Shown here piece after piece: positions 44,501 to 54,356 of a stretch of DNA of 64,000 nucleotides. Each line of letters opens with the position of its first letter. Positions within the stretch are counted from its first letter, which is position 1. The position numbers and the translations under genes are program-made. Source of the stretch: Enoplolaimus lenunculus (taxonomy: Eukaryota; Nematoda; Enoplea; Enoplida; Thoracostomopsidae); NCBI GenBank assembly GCA_030248215.1, contig JASANG010002985.1, positions 139,001 through 203,000 of the forward strand. The letters run 5' to 3'. Below the pieces are notes generated by a model. It was not told the DNA's origin, did not search any database, and saw nothing but the letters and a program-made list of their open reading frames with translations.

Positions 44501-47500
44501 CCCAATACTTAAAGTGCTACAGAATAGATGCCTTTAAAGGCATCTATTCTGAAACTCGGTGGGCTTGCTAGATAGAGCTTTATATTTGCCGGCATCGTTT
44601 TCTACGTCCAAAACTACACTAGATAACTTGTTTTCGAACACCTACTGCCATTATTTGATGAAAAACAAACAATTAAAATTTCAAAAATATGACCCCATAT
44701 GGCCCCAAACTGTGTACTGACTGTACGTAAAGTGGTGTGTTGTGGTTTTTTGACGGACTATAACTTGTTACCAAATAGCCTAAAACTAACGTCGTTTGCA
44801 TTTTCAGTAGGTTTTCAACCCCGCTGATTTCATTGCACGCATCCATTTTGCTCTACGTCCGATATTTAAAGTGCTACAGAATAGATGCCTTTAAAGGCAT
44901 CTATTCTGAATCTCAGTGGGCTTGCAAGATAGAGCTTTATAATTGCCGGCATCGTTTTCTACGTCCAAAACTACACTAGATAACTTGTTTTCGAACACCT
45001 ACTGCCATTATTTGATGAAAAACAATACAATTGATGGTTTTTCAAATATTTGCTAAAAAAATTCAAGTTTTTACAAAAAATGAGCCAAATATGAAATTTC
45101 GCCAAAACTTCAAAACTAACAAGTATAACGATTTCAAAACCATTAAAATCGTTTTCTACGCGTAAAATTACCCTATAAGCTTGATTTTAAGTTTGTACAA
45201 GCCATAGTTCGAGAGAATTGAGATAATCTCTGAATTTCAGAATAAATGCCTTCAAAAGCATCTATTCTGAAACTCAATGGTGGTGTTAGATAGAGCTTTG
45301 AAATTGCCATAATCGTTTTCTACGCCAAAAATAACCCTTATGAAGTTGTTTTCAGGTGTTCATACCCTGCAGTTCACGAAAAAATTTAACTCACGTATAT
45401 TTTCGATAATTATGTGATGTACATCATATTCAAGTAACCTGGATTTGAAAGTTTGATTGCGAGGTTTGTGTGTAAATCCTGTCTATTGTTTAAAAACTAT
45501 TTATATAGGGGTTATTTTACACGCAGAATTCGATTTTGATGGTTTCATGTCCGTACAATTGATGGTTTTTCAAATATTTGCTAAAAAAATTCAAATTTTT
45601 ACAAAAAATGAGCCAAATATGAAATTTCGCCAAAACTTCAAAACTAACAAGTATAACGATTTCAAAACCATTAAAATCGTTTTCTACGCGTAAAATTACC
45701 CTATAAGCTTGATTTTAAGTTTGTACAAGCCATAGTTCGAGAGAATTGAGATAATCTCTGAATTTCAGAATAAATGCCTTCAAATGCATCTATTCTGAAA
45801 CACAATGGTGGTGTTAGATACAGCTTTGAAATTGTCAGAATCGTTTTCTACGCCCAAAATAACCCTTATGAAGTTGTTTTCAGGAGTTCATACCCTGCAG
45901 TTCACGAAAAAATTTAACTCGTGTATATTTTTGATAATTATGTGATGTACAACATATTCAAGTAACCTGGATTTGAAAGTTTGATTGCGAGGTTTGTGTG
46001 TAAATCCTGTCTATTGTTTAAAAACTTTTTGTATAGGGGTTATTTTACACGCAGAATTCGATTTTAATGGTTTCATGGCCGTACAATTGATGGTTTTTCA
46101 CATATTTGCTAAAAAAATTCCAATTTTTACAAAAAATGAGCCAAATATGAAATTTCGCCAAAACTTCAAAACTAACAAGTATAACGATTCCAAAACCATT
46201 AAAATCGTTTTCAACGCGTAAAAGTACCCCATAGAGTTAATTTTAAGTTTGTACCGTGCCATAACTGTTTAAATGTGAACGAAAAGTTTTTTTTTTGCAT
46301 TTGTCAAATTATCACCAATGTGAGCAAGGCGAAACGAAACGCGTACCGCAAGACCGAAGCCTAAATGTGGAATTTGAGCCAGGTTCAAATGGTTCGTTTA
46401 CCTGATGGGCTAAGACAGGTAAACGAAGGTCTGGCAGCGGTTTGTTTGATTATATTAACAATATCAACGCCGTCAGCGAAATACGTTGGCATGTGATCAA
46501 TTGATGCTTGTTCACTGCCATGACGTCCAAAAATATGACGTATCCGTTCCCTGGCGACATGGACCCTACGAGAGTCCCGAGTTAAAATTCCCTGGAAAAT
46601 AAACAATTTGACGTTTAGGTTGTAATATCGGATCACGTAAAGGGACCGGTCTCGTAGCCAAGGGGAAGGCCACAGGGGCTGAGCCCCCTGAAAAAATTTT
46701 GGCCCCTACAAAATTTTTCAACCTTGATTGTAAGTCATTAAAAACGCTTGAATGCCCGTTCTGAAAAATTTTAAGCCCTCTCTAGCAAGGTGAGCTGGCT
46801 ACATGTCTGTATAGAACACAAATATCAAACACTAAGTCTAACACCGAACCTAATCGTCAGGTTAATATAAACCTAAACCTAAGCTTAAACTAAAGTACAA
46901 GGTTAAGGTTAAGCCTAAGCTTATCATTGAACCTAAACCTAAGAATGGCACAGCACTTGTCATGTGGTGCTCATCGTCACAGTGCGTCACCATACGGTAA
47001 CGTATATGAGTAATTCATGTACGATACCGCACAGGGATGCACTGTGACGGACGGAACTGGGACTGTGACGGGCGGAACTGGGACTGTGACGGACGGAACT
47101 GGGACTGTGACGGACGGAACTGAGACTGTGACGGACGGAACTGGGACTGTGACGGACGGAACTGGGACTGTGACGGACGGAACTGGGACTGTGACGGACG
47201 GAACTGGGACTGTGACGGACGGAACTGGGACTGTGACGGACGGAACTGTGACGGACGGAACTGGGATGGTGACGGGCGGAACTGGGACTGTGACGGACGG
47301 AACTGGGACTGTGACGGACGGAACTGGGACTGTGACGGACGGAACTGGGACTGTGACGGACGGAACTGGGACTGTGACGGACGGAACTGGGACTGTGACG
47401 GACGGAACTGGGACTGTGACGGACGGAACTGGGACGGTGACGAACGGCGTCGGATGTCATCTAAAGTGTAACGCCACCCTAACTGAACAAATTGCAAACT

Positions 47501-48302
47501 TTGTGGTGTATATTGCGGCGAGTAGGCTGCAAGCTTAGTTGCAGACCTGCCGATCTATAAACTTTAGTTAATTTTCTAAGTTAATTTCGTTTATTCGAGC
47601 GCATACACAGTCGCAACAAAACATTCGTGAACACCTTTACATGGTGACGGATCGAAATTAAGGCTCGTATCTCCATTGCTCACAAACGTAAGCCTAAGCG
47701 GCCAGTGTAAAGAACAGGGGCGGAACAGTATTATAAGCATATTTATAAGCCTAATCCTAAGCGTAAGCCTAAGCGTAAGAATCAGTTTATTCCTAAGCCT
47801 AAGCCTAAGCCAAGCGAAAAAAATTTAGTCGAAAGCTTAAACTTACTCTATTGCAGTCCAACAGAAAAACGTTCCGCCCCTGATGTTTACAAGGGCCGCC
47901 TAAGCCTAAGCCAAATTCTACGCCAAAAATAAGCCAAAATTGAAACACTTTAAAATCTGTGGTGAAATGCGTACAAAGCCATATTCGTGTTGCGACCGGA
48001 ATTCCTGTAAAAATTCAATTCCTGTTCCTGTTCCGTCAACATTGAGTCCCTGTAGGGACACTGTGAACGTACATTTCGTAAAACTTCAAACGCATCTCTC
48101 CATGCGATTCGATGCGACGTTCCGCCAGCGCTTGCAGCGATCGCGTCTTTGATTGCTGAAGCTTCGGTGGCAACCCTGCCGACGCCTTCGGAAACGTCTT
48201 CTGAGTAAGAATCAGTTCTGCTTCGCAGTTGTTTTTCGATTGGTTGTGGAATTTTCGACGGTGAGATTTGTTTATGGTCATTCTTGGTTGGATGAAACTT
48301 GC
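40843..48302 (-). CDS. unrecognised paralogue B, four exons seen, 5' exon missing
   Basis: Exons 48073-48302, 46402-46591, 42555-42670 and 40843-41397 with phases 0, 1, 0 as in paralogue A. They read AWRDAFEVLRN, then RVHVARERIRHIFGRHG with PTYFADGVDIVNIIKQTAAR, then QFPFVIGYEERSASISECRYC, then FEARPVSEPHKHDLLYMENL. Aligned with A, the shared residues are W-D-A, IRHI/VQHI, P-YF-D--DI-NII-QT--RP, FVIGY/HVIGY and C-x-x-C. The tail differs: acidic and Ser-rich, ending in about ten Lys/Arg. The exon at 48302 starts in phase 1, so at least one upstream exon is unseen. The second intron holds 3.7 kb of satellite. About 362 residues seen. Function unknown. Confidence 0.7.
41438..41580. repeat. (AAT)n microsatellite
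   Basis: About 140 bp of ATAATAATA with a few TGG and TGAT interruptions, just inside the last intron of paralogue B. Confidence 0.95.
41750..42428. mobile_element. CGGGGTTCACGTTATAAC inverted-repeat element, whole
   Basis: TGCGGGGTTCACGTTATAAC to its inverse before TAAAATT, with arms continuing through GGGGCAGC and GGGACACG. The interior carries about eight ATATCATATGATATT palindromes. Non-coding. It sits in the last intron of paralogue B. Confidence 0.85.
42683..43000. mobile_element. TTAGGC-carrying MITE interrupted by a palindromic MITE
   Basis: Left GGCCAATGTAAAGAACAAGG and CCTAAG repeats run to 42774. After the nested palindrome only GTAAGCGTAAGAATGG of the MITE remains. The left edge is 13 bp from the exon at 42670. 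Confidence 0.8.
42775..42984. mobile_element. CAGTGCAAAAAATGG palindromic MITE, whole
   Basis: CACGGCAAAAAATGGTGAGTC to its inverse CACCATTTTTTGCAGTG with TA outside each end. Nearly the whole 210 bp is one hairpin built from GAGTCAAATT words. TA flanks suggest Tc1/mariner mobilisation. Confidence 0.9.
43125..45020. repeat. 358-bp satellite in alternating A/B units, about 5.3 copies
   Basis: Units start near 43125, 43484, 43845, 44203, 44562 and 44921. Each ends with a palindrome around GATGCCTTTAAAGGCATC. A units carry CTACGTCCGATATTTAAAG, B units CTATACCCAATACTTAAAG, and they mostly alternate, giving a higher-order period near 718 bp. The open frames are shadows. Confidence 0.93.
45021..46250. 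repeat. 528-bp satellite, about 2.3 copies
   Basis: TACAATTGATGGTTTTTCA marks starts at about 45027, 45554 and 46082. It shares AATCGTTTTCTACG and GCATCTATTCTGAAAC with the 358-bp unit, so the two are related. It joins the first array in mid-unit at about 45024. Confidence 0.9.
46645..46812. mobile_element. CCCGTAGCCAGC-family MITE
   Basis: GTCTCGTAGCCAAGGGG to AGCAAGGTGAGCTGGCTAC. Followed by decayed CCTAAACC words to about 46945. Confidence 0.65.
47030..47475. repeat. 21-bp minisatellite (GGAACTGGGACTGTGACGGAC), about 20 copies
   Basis: Highly uniform array, one unit shortened near 47245. It ends with AAGTGTAACGCCACCCTAAC, the family terminus. First visible intron of paralogue B. Long frames on both strands are artefacts of the 21-bp period. 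Confidence 0.95.
47700..47897. mobile_element. TTAGGC-carrying MITE, whole, inserted in a TTAGGC-like site
   Basis: GGCCAGTGTAAAGAACAGGG to CTGATGTTTACAAGGGCC with perfect 8-bp duplication GCCTAAGC at 47692-47699 and 47898-47905. That 8-mer is itself telomere-type repeat. Confidence 0.92.
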
Positions 48303-49157
48303 CTGAAATTATCAACCTGCCACAGTTACAAAACCATTCACTGCGAACAATATTTTCAGTGACACTTGTTTTTTACTTTCACCGGTACAATGGAAAACGC
48401 ACCCCCCCCATATAAATACACTTAACTGGATTCTTAGCCGGGGGGTTGCCGTCCTCGGGTCCGCGCAACTTCAGGGGGCCATAAGGAATATGGAGGCTGT
48501 CGCGCTCCCCAAATCCCCACACTAAACAATTTAGTTTGGGAACAGTTTAAAATTTTGAATGAAGTACTTAACTTTTTGACTATGTTCTTGCCGCTCACGT
48601 ATAACCATCGTTTATTACGGGATGGAGGGGTTGAAGGGGAAGCCCCCATTTTTCGCAGGGTCCCTTGAAATCGTGCAGTTTGGGATGAGGGTGTAAGCCT
48701 CTTGTATGGAACGCAAAACAATGGCTTCAAGTACACTACACACTGTGACGTTCGATGACGTCATTTGTCAATTGACAATAGAAAATGGACTGAAAAGTAT
48801 TTCAGTTGTCTCGGACAAACTAAAAATGTGTCTTATTTACTGTTGGTAGCACCTGACTCGTGGTTAACTTTGCCCTACATTTCGAATTATTAATGTTTAG
48901 GCTCACGTTCGGGTACCGAAAGCTCAGGCATAGGTTAGCGTTTTTCTAAACCTGAGTCTGAACCGAAAATGTAGTGGAAAATGTACAAGAGTCGTGGCAC
49001 CTAACAACAACTGATCGGTACAATACGTACTGATTTGGACAAAGGTCACATGAAACCTATAACCCGCTAGTGTCGTAGGAACAAAACGCGTTACGGACAG
49101 CTACCAGTTATAACAAGAACCATGCATTGTAATTATACTGGTTTGTCAAGTATGTTG
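48303..49157. other. intergenic, GC-rich unassigned repeat and fragments
   Basis: 48436-48690 is G/C-tract rich (CCGGGGGGTTGCCG, GGGGAAGCCCCC) and repeat-like, with no family match here. 48895-48970 holds decayed TTAGGC-like words. No upstream exon of paralogue B was identified. Confidence 0.4.
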
Positions 49158-49345
49158 ACAGGGGCAGATGCATAAATTTCTGACGGTGAGGCGGGCTGGC
49201 AAAAGTTATAAAACGTAAACTTTGTAAGATAGAGACCTTACTATTTTTATCATAAAAAGATTATGAAGGAAAAATTGTATTTTAAAAAATTTGGGAAAGG
49301 AAAAATTGTAAGGTAGGGACGTTACCATTTTATGACTATAAATTT
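49158..49345. mobile_element. GGCGGATCC-family MITE, decayed
   Basis: GGGGCAGATGCATAAATTTC and AAAAATTGTAAGGTAGGGAC follow the order of 8053-8291; the ends have drifted. Confidence 0.6.
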
Positions 49346-49795
49346 TGTGACACGGGTGGCGTGCGATCACTCGCTCACCGACCCCACCCCTGTACTCGCT
49401 AGTGTGTGTTGGTACGTAAGGTTATAATTGAAAATGAACATTAACAGTGTAACCGTTAAGTTGTGCCTAAAATCTAAAGTTCTGTCAATTTTAAATCTTA
49501 AAAGTTGACTGAAATTTAATAGCCATTATATTTCAAACTCAAAAACTTACTTACCCGAGTGCATTTTGCAAAAATTAGAGTAAAAAGATAAGTAAACCAA
49601 TTCAAGTTATACCCGAGAAACGTTATGAAACATATGCAGATTCGGACAAATTTTAAAGTTTAAAAATTATACGAGTTGAAAATATTCGAATACAGAAAAA
49701 AATTTTCAAAGTTGAATTTGAGAAATATTTTTCAAAATAAAATATTTGAATAAACATTTTAATTGAATTGAAACTTTTGGTTGACGAAGCTTTAC

Positions 49796-50012
49796 AGTGC
49801 AAAAAATGGCAAGTCAAATTGGTTCTCTCAGAAATAGGCTCTATAGGACTACACAAATTAAGTCAAATTCGACTCTGCCAGAGTCAAATTCAACTCACTG
49901 AATCGCACGTTTGACTTTGGAGCAGTTGAATTTGACTCAGTTTGTGTAGTACCATAGAACCTATTTCGGAGAGAGTCAATTTGACTGACCATTTTTTGCA
50001 GTATACGGAAAT
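49796..50012. mobile_element. CAGTGCAAAAAATGG palindromic MITE, whole
   Basis: CAGTGCAAAAAATGGCAAGTC to GACCATTTTTTGCAGTA with TA at both sides; about 80 per cent like 42775-42984 by eye. Confidence 0.85.
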
Positions 50013-50197
50013 TTCCGCTTTTATGCACACACGCGAGCCAGAGTTCAGACGCGAGTTTTAGCTGCTGAAGCTTGTAACTTTTTGATGACTCGCTTTTAAG
50101 CGTTTCAACTTATAAACCAATAAATGCGCTCAGAAGATTTAGACTCATAGTTGGCTGAAAATATCAAAGTCTTTTCAGTTATATAATATAACTAAGG

Positions 50198-50420
50198 CCC
50201 ATATTCTGAAATGCATAAAGCACCTATCATCAGTTAGCGATATATTTTCAAACTGACGAATACCTACAATTACGTATCTCAAAACTGGTACAGAAGTAGG
50301 GCAAACCAAACGCGAAAAATGTGCTGAGTGTCGACCCTCACCACGCGACGGTTTCAAAGTTACAAGACCTATCACCAACTGGTGATAGGTGCTACACACA
50401 TTTGAGAATACGGGCTTAAA
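50198..50420. mobile_element. CTATCATCAGTTGG foldback MITE, whole
   Basis: AAGGCCCATATTCTGAAATG to CATTTGAGAATACGGGCTTAA, with CACCTATCATCAGTTAGCG and CTATCACCAACTGGTGATAG inside. Decayed relatives at 4763, 9593, 10310 and 11740. Confidence 0.7.
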
Positions 50421-51399
50421 TGATAGCCGAAACAAACATTCGTAAAAATGCAGCCGCAGTTTTGTATTCTCCCAAGAGTGAAAAAGTTCCATGTCCCACA
50501 TATTGACCATTACACTAGTACCAGGATTAAAACGGGTTGTAAAAATAACGGAAACAGATAGTGATTTATATAAAATGCTAACGGAAAACGGATATTGAAG
50601 TATAAAAGTAACAAAAATGTTTTAGTTTTCAGCCAATACAATTGAAACATGCAATTATTCACCGGGTCTTCTAAAATATTAAACAAAATATTAATGTGGA
50701 GGCACCGAAATGTTTTATAACATTTTGGTCGTATTTTGTCATTTTTATTTCATATCGAACAATTGCAACATATCTGTATGAAAAAATTGCGTAACGTATG
50801 GAATATGCAACTAATTTTGAAAATACTTTGTGTGGTCCGAAATTTTTCACTTTCATAAAGCGTGTTTTTAATTTTGATATTTGAAAATTGACCAATTTCG
50901 CCGAAGGCCCAACTTTACTCAAATTTATGTTGTACCATCGTCATATTTGTTGTTTTATTCTGCCAAGATTCAAATGAACCATTCGCATCGCAAAAATTTT
51001 CAGCACTGCAGGGTCTGTAGTGGCGACATATACCCCGTGCCCCCTCTGCAACCACCACGGATCAACTAAGAAATAGGATTAGGTCCAGGCTCAAGGTTTG
51101 AGCAAAGGTTTCGGCTCAGGTTTAGGGCTAGCTACACGTTCTAATAAGCCTAAGCCTAAGCGTTTATGTGAAGAAAACTGTGCTGAAACTTTGTTATGTC
51201 GTATGATGGGTGAAATTTTAAAGTTTTGTAATTCTGAGACATTTAGTGCTAGCGATAACAGCATAGGCGACCCGGTGTCGCACAATTTTGCAGTTGTAGA
51301 ATAGCTGAAATTCGTATAAATTGTACAGAAACTCGCAAGGCAGATCGCAGTCAAAATAATGTTTTTTTCCTCACACCCGTGAAATCATTCGCCATTGGT
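50421..51399. other. intergenic, AT-rich, little recognised
   Basis: 50515-50640 has AATAACGGAAACAG words like 55.7-56.08 kb. 51080-51165 has weak CTAAGCC words. No supported exon. Confidence 0.4.
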
Positions 51400-51680
51400 T
51401 TTAGCATATATGCATATAAACGCATATATACATATCTATAACATATGTTTATTTATTCATTTATTTATTTCATTTATTTGTTTATTTAATTTACTTATAT
51501 ATTTTTATATTTAAATTTATTTATTAATTTAAATATTTATTTTTATTTATTTATTTATTTGTTCGTTTATTTAATTTATTTATATATTTACTTTTATATA
51601 TATTTTTATATTTATATTTATTTATTCATTTAAATATTTATATTTATTTTTACTTATTTATTTATTGTATTTATGTATGT
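51400..51680. repeat. TTTATTTA simple-sequence tract
   Basis: About 280 bp of TTTATTTATTTA and TATATATTTT variants. Confidence 0.9.
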
Positions 51681-51687
51681 GTACTCT

Positions 51688-52027
51688 CTAAAAGCTTAAA
51701 CTAACTTGATTTAAGCTTAAGCTAATCCGCCAGTATTAAACTAACTTTCTAGAATAACTAAACTGACTGGTAGGTTTACGCTTAAGCTCATTTAAAATGT
51801 TACTTATTTTCAGTTTAAGCTAAACATAATGAACTCTTAAATACACTGCTGCACTTGTTACTTAATCTAAAAATAAGTTTACTTAATCTCGTGTTAAACT
51901 TAAAAACACGTTAGTTTAAGTAAAGCTTAAAATTCTAGTTTAGTTAGTCCGTCCAGCCATTAAGTTTTACTTAAACTGATATTCAAGTTTAGTTAAGCTA
52001 TAATTTAAGCTTAAGTTTTTCGAGAGT
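51688..52027. mobile_element. AAGCTTAAGC-rich foldback element
   Basis: CTCTAAAAGCTTAAACTAAC to AAGCTTAAGTTTTTCGAGAG. Inverted relative of 19785-20140. Confidence 0.65.
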
Positions 52028-52351
52028 ATGAACATATCTTAAATATTTCGGCCCATTATGTTACTTATTGCTAGAAACAATATTTCTCAATGCTTCAATT
52101 TTTGTTTCTCGCATAGTGAAAATATGAACACCCTGTTGTAGCTGGACGCTTGCATTCGGCTCCCGTCATGAAATCTGAAGCGGAAAAATTTTTAGGCGTG
52201 AACCTAAGTCTAAGCCTAAGCAGAGTCCACGGCTAAACCCAAATGTATGCCAAAGCGAACGCGTATGAAATACGACTTTTGTTTTTATTCTGTTCTTGCA
52301 TGAACAGTTAATAACTGCTATTGCAAATAATGTACACTTTTCCTTGTGCAG

Positions 52352-52793
52352 TGTAGTGATCCAAATAAGAGGGGGGTAATACGAAAGGGGTCTCCATTTT
52401 GAGTCCCAATCAGTAGGAGTCCGTATCCCTAATAAGAGTCCGTAAGCGGATAGAGTCCCTAAATCCTAATTAGAGTCCATAAATGTCAATTCTCCCTAGT
52501 TGTAGCCCATAAATGACTCCAGGACCAAATAAATTTGAGTTCGAAACTTTGAAGCGTCCTTAAGTTTTGAAAGTAACATTCCAAAGTATAACCTTGGATT
52601 ATCGCTCAAGCTTTTGATGCAAGTAAAAAATGTTTAATTCAACGGATAGTTGCAATACCGTATATATCAGTAACGAAGGACCGCGGAGGGTGAGTTAAAA
52701 ATAAATAACAGTCCGAAACTGAATAAGAGGGGCGGTACCCTCTTGAGAGGCCAAATAAATATCAGTCCCACTTCTTATTCGGGTCACTACAGA
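52352..52793. mobile_element. GTAGTGACCCGAATAAG foldback MITE, whole, long
   Basis: CAGTGTAGTGATCCAAATAAG to CTTATTCGGGTCACTACAG, 442 bp, with GAGTCCGTAAGCGGATAGAG inside. Confidence 0.8.
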
Positions 52794-53057
52794 AGTAGCA
52801 TCGTTGACAAAATTATTGTGAACTGCGCATAATTAGCAATAATTTAGTTTTCAGGAATAATGTACCGTGTATTTCTGACATTATAGAGGTCCAACTAAAA
52901 TTTCGAATGAATTTCTATACATTTCCTATAGGCAATTTATTCTGGCTTATATTATTAGTAGTTATTTGGTATATACCATGCCACAACGGTTCCGATATTG
53001 CTGTACAACTGATTGGTAAGATGATATTCTGATTTATTACAATAAATGTAATAGGGA

Positions 53058-53240
53058 TAAACACTGGATTCAGAATGGGTCTACGACCCCCCGTCATAAA
53101 ATTTTTTATGATAAAATGGTAAAGATCTCTCTACCTTACAATATTCCCACTCAAAAATTGACACATATATAGCATACAGTAAAAGTTGCGTTTCATAAAC
53201 TTTTGCTAATCTGTTTGCCAGTCAGATATTTCTGGTTCCA
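53058..53240. mobile_element. GGCGGATCC-family MITE, decayed, inverted
   Basis: GACCCCCCGTCATAAAATTTT, CTCTACCTTACAATATTCCC and GTTCCACCGCTGAG read as the reverse of the 8053 copy. Confidence 0.5.
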
Positions 53241-53944
53241 CCGCTGAGTATAAATACTGTGCCACAAACGTGTAGAAGACTAATCAAAAGGTGATAATAT
53301 CCGATATTCTTGAAGGATCCAGAACTCTGTGTACGCATCGACCCTACAGGTTCATGTATTTTACCATCTGGTTCGAATTCAATTTCTGAACCAGTCAATT
53401 GAACGTTTGTCTTAGATTTGAGTATTCTGGTTTGATTTAAACATTTTTAGTTTTCCATGGCGCCCGTGTGCATCAGAATATGTAATTAACCAAGATAGAA
53501 AACAGACTCGGCTAAGATATTTGAGCCTCCCTGGAGCCGCCGGCGAGACGAATCCCTCCCCCTTATAAGGTAACAACCATGGACCCATTAGCTTATTCAA
53601 AAATAAGGGGCATGTGCGCATGTGTGGGGGGTGCAATTCAACGGCGGAAGAAAACAAGCGACCGAAGCGAGCGAAAAGATAAATGAGCAATAAACGCAAT
53701 ACTTTTTTTGCGTTCAGAAGCCGAGAGCTTATACGTATCGAGTAAAAAATACCGGAACCGGATAGTGATCAAAATACAGGAAACTAATATTTAAAAAGAT
53801 TTATAGATATCACACAGCATCCATCAAATCTAAAACATTTTCAGTGTGCAAGTTGAAACTTTTTCATTTCACTGTATATCCTCATCAAAGTCACCTGGTG
53901 TACGCATGGTATTGTGGAAGTTGCATAACAGTCAACAGTACACG

Positions 53945-54120
53945 AAAGTCTCGTTTATATATTCAGGCTTGTATGCAGAGGGTGGGCCAGGGGTCTCAGG
54001 CCCCTATGCTTTTGATCGGCACAGAAAAACTTACCACCACTTGTAAGCTGGTTATTTCAGCTGCGCTCGTCTAGTAAAATGGTTTGGGGCTTTTCCCAGA
54101 TTAAGCTGGCTACAGGGCTG
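53945..54120. mobile_element. CCCGTAGCCAGC-family MITE, decayed
   Basis: CAGGCTTGTATGCAGAGGG to TTAAGCTGGCTACAGGGCTG. Confidence 0.5.
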
Positions 54121-54139
54121 GGCGTTTTATAAGATTTTT

Positions 54140-54343
54140 GATCCATGTATAGAACAGGGCCGGGACAGTAGTATAAGCACATTCCTAAGCCTAAGCCTAA
54201 GCTTAAAGCCTAAGAGTACGGATGAGCCTATTCCTAAGCCTAAGCATAAGCCTAAGCCAAAGCGAAAAAGTTAGTAGAACGCTTAAACTGACTCTATTAC
54301 AGCTCCACCAGAAAACGACCCGGCCCTGTTGTATACATGGGTC
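54140..54343. mobile_element. TTAGGC-carrying MITE, whole, next to an exon
   Basis: GATCCATGTATAGAACAGGG to GTTGTATACATGGGTC with perfect 8-bp duplication AGATTTTT (54132-54139 and 54344-54351). The right duplication makes up most of the pyrimidine tract before the exon at 54357. Confidence 0.92.
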
Positions 54344-54356
54344 AGATTTTTTTCAG

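Noticed and set aside
46987-47538. Three overlapping 150-170 residue frames on both strands
   Set aside because: By-products of the 21-bp minisatellite; the period is divisible by three, so no frame meets a stop.
53850-53898. Possible upstream exon of the helical-protein gene
   Set aside because: A TTTTCAG acceptor and a CTG|GTGTAC donor give the right phase, but the 49-nt piece has no other support and lies next to a MITE.
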